Below, one piece after another: positions 49,558 to 51,449 of a stretch of DNA of 51,449 nucleotides. Source of the DNA: JBDHUJ01 sp039809105 (GTDB lineage: Bacteria; Patescibacteriota; Saccharimonadia; Saccharimonadales; UBA4665); the NCBI GenBank assembly GCA_039809105.1, contig JBDHUJ010000006.1, forward strand, positions 1-51,449. Reading direction: 5' to 3'. Under the pieces are notes generated by a model, which ran no database searches, was not told the origin of the DNA, and was given only the letters and a program-made list of their open reading frames with translations. The translations under genes and the position numbers were made by a program. Within the stretch, counting starts at the first letter, position 1. Every line of letters begins with the position of its first letter.

Positions 49558-51003
49558 TTATTCCTTTGGGGCGTCGTGTTTAGGGAAAAGAGTACTGTCC
49601 AAGGGGCGGACGAGGCCGGTTTCGAAGACAGTTTTGATTTTCGCCGCGGTGCCGGGCAGGAACGGCTCCAATAGGTCTGCTATTTGCAGTAAGTCGCTGG
49701 CTTGGTTGGCCAATACTTCTTTCAGGTGCTCTTCGTCGCCAGATTTGGCGATTTCCCATGGTTTTTCAATGTCGATGTACTGGTTGAGCCCGCGCACGCG
49801 CTCCCAGACTTCGTCGAGCGCGCGGTCGAAGCGGCATTCGGCCAGCGCCGTGTCGTAGCCGCCAGTGTCGTGTTCGGCCGGGGGGATGTCGCCTATCATG
49901 CCGCCTTGGTATTTCTGAATCATGGCGACAGTGCGCTGGACCGCGTTGCCGAGTTCGTTGGCGAGTTCGTTGTTGTACGCGGCTTCGAACGCGTCCCAGC
50001 TAAAATCGCCGTCGCCGTAGCTTGGGACGTGACGCAGGAAGTAGTAGCGGAAGGCGTCGGGGCCGTATTTTTCCAGGATTTCGTTGGGCGAAACAGAGTT
50101 GCCGAGCGATTTGCTCATTTTCTTGTTGTCGACCGTTACGTAGCCGTGCACGTACAGTTCTTTTTCCACCGGCAGGCCTAGTCCCAGCAAAATTCCGGGC
50201 CATATGGCGGCATGGAAGCGGATGATTCCCTTGCCCACGACCTGCACGTTCGCCGGCCAGAACTTCTTGAAATCTTCGTGTTCGGGGTAGCCAAGCACGG
50301 TTATGTAGTTTAGGAGCGCCTCGAACCAGACATACATGACTTGCTTCGGGTCGCCCGGCACCGCGATGCCCCAGTCTATCTTTTCTTTCGGCCGAGAGAT
50401 GCTTATGTCGTCCAAGCCGCCGCGGATGACGCTGAGGATTTCGTTTTTACGCGTTTCGGGGATGACATGCAGCTGGTCGCTCTCGACAAGTCGCAGGATT
50501 TCCTCATTGTATTTGGAAAGGCGGAAAAAGTAGTTTTCTTCTTCGACCTTTTCGTACGGGCGGTTGTGGTCGGGACAAATGCCGTTGTTTTCTTTGACTT
50601 GCGTTTCGGTAAAGAATTCTTCGTCGCCGGTACAGTACCAGCCGACGTATTTGTTTTTGTAAATGTCGGCCGACAGCGCCTTCCAGACCAGTTGAGCGCG
50701 TTGCTCGTGACCTTTGTCAGTAGTGCGGATGAAGCGGTCGGGCGCGACATCGAGCGCTGCAACGAGGTCGCGGAATTTCTGGCTCATCTGGTCGGCCAGT
50801 TCCTGTGGCTTTAGCTTGAGCTCGGTTGCCTTTTCGGCGATTTTGCCGCCATGTTCGTCGGTGCCGGTACTAAACAGCGTGTTTTCGCCGCGCTTGCGGG
50901 CTGCCCGGGCCAGGACATCGGCCATGACGAACTCCATGGCGTGGCCGAGGTGCGGTTCGCCGTTGACATAAGGAATAGAAGTAGTTACATAGTAGTTGCT
51001 CAT
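49558..51003 (-). CDS. metG: Methionyl-tRNA synthetase
   Basis: Charges tRNA-Met. 481 residues, class I. The HIGH signature is HLGH near residue 18 (PYVNGEPHLGHAMEF), KMSKS is KKMSKSLGN near 300, and the anticodon-binding helical domain follows. The protein is of the short type, without the C-terminal dimerisation domain. The zinc-finger region (CTGDEEFF... CPDHNRPY) appears to have two Cys and lacks the usual full set. A TACAAT -10 ends 7 nt before the ATG, so the mRNA is probably leaderless. It heads the tatD-small protein operon. Confidence 0.95.
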   Translation of the reverse strand: MSNYYVTTSIPYVNGEPHLGHAMEFVMADVLARAARKRGENTLFSTGTDEHGGKIAEKATELKLKPQELADQMSQKFRDLVAALDVAPDRFIRTTDKGHEQRAQLVWKALSADIYKNKYVGWYCTGDEEFFTETQVKENNGICPDHNRPYEKVEEENYFFRLSKYNEEILRLVESDQLHVIPETRKNEILSVIRGGLDDISISRPKEKIDWGIAVPGDPKQVMYVWFEALLNYITVLGYPEHEDFKKFWPANVQVVGKGIIRFHAAIWPGILLGLGLPVEKELYVHGYVTVDNKKMSKSLGNSVSPNEILEKYGPDAFRYYFLRHVPSYGDGDFSWDAFEAAYNNELANELGNAVQRTVAMIQKYQGGMIGDIPPAEHDTGGYDTALAECRFDRALDEVWERVRGLNQYIDIEKPWEIAKSGDEEHLKEVLANQASDLLQIADLLEPFLPGTAAKIKTVFETGLVRPLDSTLFPKHDAPKE

Positions 51004-51010
51004 CGGATAT

Positions 51011-51016
51011 ATTGTA
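51011..51016 (-). promoter_or_regulatory. -10 of metG (leaderless)
   Basis: TACAAT on the minus strand, 7 nt before the ATG at 51003. There is no Shine-Dalgarno. A repeated-word stretch (AGTTCT, GGTTCT, AGTTCT) lies just upstream at 51022-51055. Confidence 0.5.
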
Positions 51017-51075
51017 CCTTAATTAGTTCTGGGTTCTTAGTCGGATAGTTCTTGGGGGGTTATGCAGTGGCTGAA

Positions 51076-51196
51076 GGGGTTACGCAGAATGGTGCAGTCT
51101 GGGATGAAGGGAGCACCGGAGCGGAGACGTATTGGTAATACGGCCTCGTCCAGGAGCGGAGCATTTCGCCCGGAATGTGCCGTTCTGCGTAAGCCC
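51076..51196. repeat. PAL-1 structured repeat, copy 3
   Basis: A 121-nt element, arms GGGGTTACGCAGAA and TTCTGCGTAAGCCC fully paired. Compared with copy 1 the outer stem has TACGCAG in place of TACGTAG, with the matching change on the other side. The inner hairpin is CGTATT/AATACG. An imperfect second copy of the left arm (GGGGTTATGCAGTGG) lies at about 51056-51071. Confidence 0.85.
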
Positions 51197-51215
51197 ACAA
51201 TTGAGAAAAGAAAAG

Positions 51216-51275
51216 TTACGCCCGCGAGGGCATCATCATAAGACGGGTCTGGCGCATTTGCGCGAAGGTTTTCAT
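51216..51275 (-). CDS. Candidate 19-codon leader peptide
   Basis: An ATG frame of 19 residues (MKTFAQMRQTRLMMMPSRA), within a transcript starting at the promoter 51286-51314 and running toward PAL-1 copy 3 and metG. The ATG lies 10 nt after the -10, as in leaderless genes. A run of three Met codons in front of a methionyl-tRNA synthetase gene is suggestive of Met-sensitive attenuation but could be chance. Nothing else supports coding. Confidence 0.3.
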   Translation of the reverse strand: MKTFAQMRQTRLMMMPSRA

Positions 51276-51285
51276 ACTGCGGGCC

Positions 51286-51314
51286 ATTGTACCAGATACG
51301 TTCCGTTTTGTCAG
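51286..51314 (-). promoter_or_regulatory. Minus-strand promoter upstream of PAL-1 copy 3
   Basis: CTGACA (51309-51314), a 17-nt spacer and TACAAT (51286-51291). It would transcribe the 19-codon frame, PAL-1 copy 3 and probably metG. Confidence 0.6.
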
Positions 51315-51403
51315 TGATACTCTTTATTTGGTTCACTAAACTAAAACGGAACATCCCGTAAACTTGGAGATGTAAAGCTACCAAGTAAAGAGGAGATGTT
51401 CCA

Positions 51404-51449
51404 ATGTCAAAACTACCAGATATTCCTGGGAATAAAAAGTGCTGGCTGG
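51404..51449 (+). CDS. Start of an unidentified CDS (partial)
   Basis: Starts MSKLPDIPGNKKCWL and runs off the window. AGAGGAG lies about 8 nt upstream of the ATG. The leader contains a GGAACATC/GATGTTCC inverted pair (near 51348 and 51394). Only 15 residues are visible, so no function can be given; the paired ends could also be part of an insertion element. Confidence 0.5.
   Translation, partial: MSKLPDIPGNKKCWL

Noticed and set aside
51037..51384. 115-codon minus-strand frame
   Set aside because: It runs across PAL-1 copy 3 and the promoter region, with composition set by the repeat; no start signal.
1..51449. tRNA genes
   Set aside because: I looked for T-loop sequences (GGTTCGA/GGTTCAA) with paired acceptor ends in all spacers and found none; a tRNAscan run would be decisive.

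Overview
The window looks like a chromosome segment of a member of Candidatus Saccharibacteria (TM7; Patescibacteria/CPR). The evidence is a short AlaRS without its C-terminal domain, a very divergent F-type ATPase, many single-pass surface proteins with no known relatives, compact overlapping genes and leaderless promoters. TGA is used as a stop codon, so the code is the standard bacterial one. I found no tRNA, rRNA or CRISPR array.

Layout. 1-4.7 kb: small accessory genes, a PGPGW membrane protein, exonuclease I and a PIN-domain protein. 4.7-13.6 kb: housekeeping and envelope genes: obgE, a LysM/CHAP wall hydrolase, an operon of a large membrane protein with ruvX and mltG, and an FtsA-like ATPase. 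13.6-19.8 kb: alaS, a secreted protein, a broken IS982-type transposase, a putative lipoprotein, mnmA and a BrnT/BrnA toxin-antitoxin pair. 19.9-32.9 kb: a cell-surface island. It has a secreted beta-propeller, two DUF916-like membrane-anchored proteins, a PKD-type anchored protein and four secreted proteins that end in a WxL-like C-terminal signature, interrupted by a RelB/RelE-type pair. 33.3-37.9 kb: a 1554-residue SF1 helicase with a C-terminal nuclease-like domain and a degenerate Walker B. 38.5-45.1 kb: the atp operon (b, delta, alpha, gamma, beta, epsilon). It has no recognisable a or c subunit; a signal-peptide protein ending in a two-helix hairpin takes their place. 45.3-51 kb: a disordered/coiled-coil protein, a cysteine desulfurase (likely sulfur donor for MnmA), two small proteins, TatD and MetRS.

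The most unusual content is between the genes. At least four families of structured repeats occur here, and their stems vary in a compensated way while cores stay fixed: PAL-1 (3 copies of about 121-124 nt), PAL-2 (2 copies of about 102 nt), a long structured repeat LSR (2 full copies of about 370 nt and 1 partial), and a 3'-end unit TUE (3 copies, each 4-10 nt after a minus-strand stop codon and ending in a terminator-like hairpin). A further class, here called word-arm hairpins, has arms built from a short word repeated in tandem and its inverse, with a different word at each site. These fill the spacers of the atp operon and also occur in frame inside mnmA; related inserts may be present in alaS and the cysteine desulfurase gene.

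Transcription signals are clear. Several genes have a good -35, a 17-18 nt spacer and a -10 that lies only 6-10 nt before the start codon with no Shine-Dalgarno sequence, so the mRNAs should be leaderless. Other genes (for example those starting at 2445, 11241, 16353 and 30302) keep a normal Shine-Dalgarno sequence. All functional calls rest on motifs read by eye; no database search was possible.
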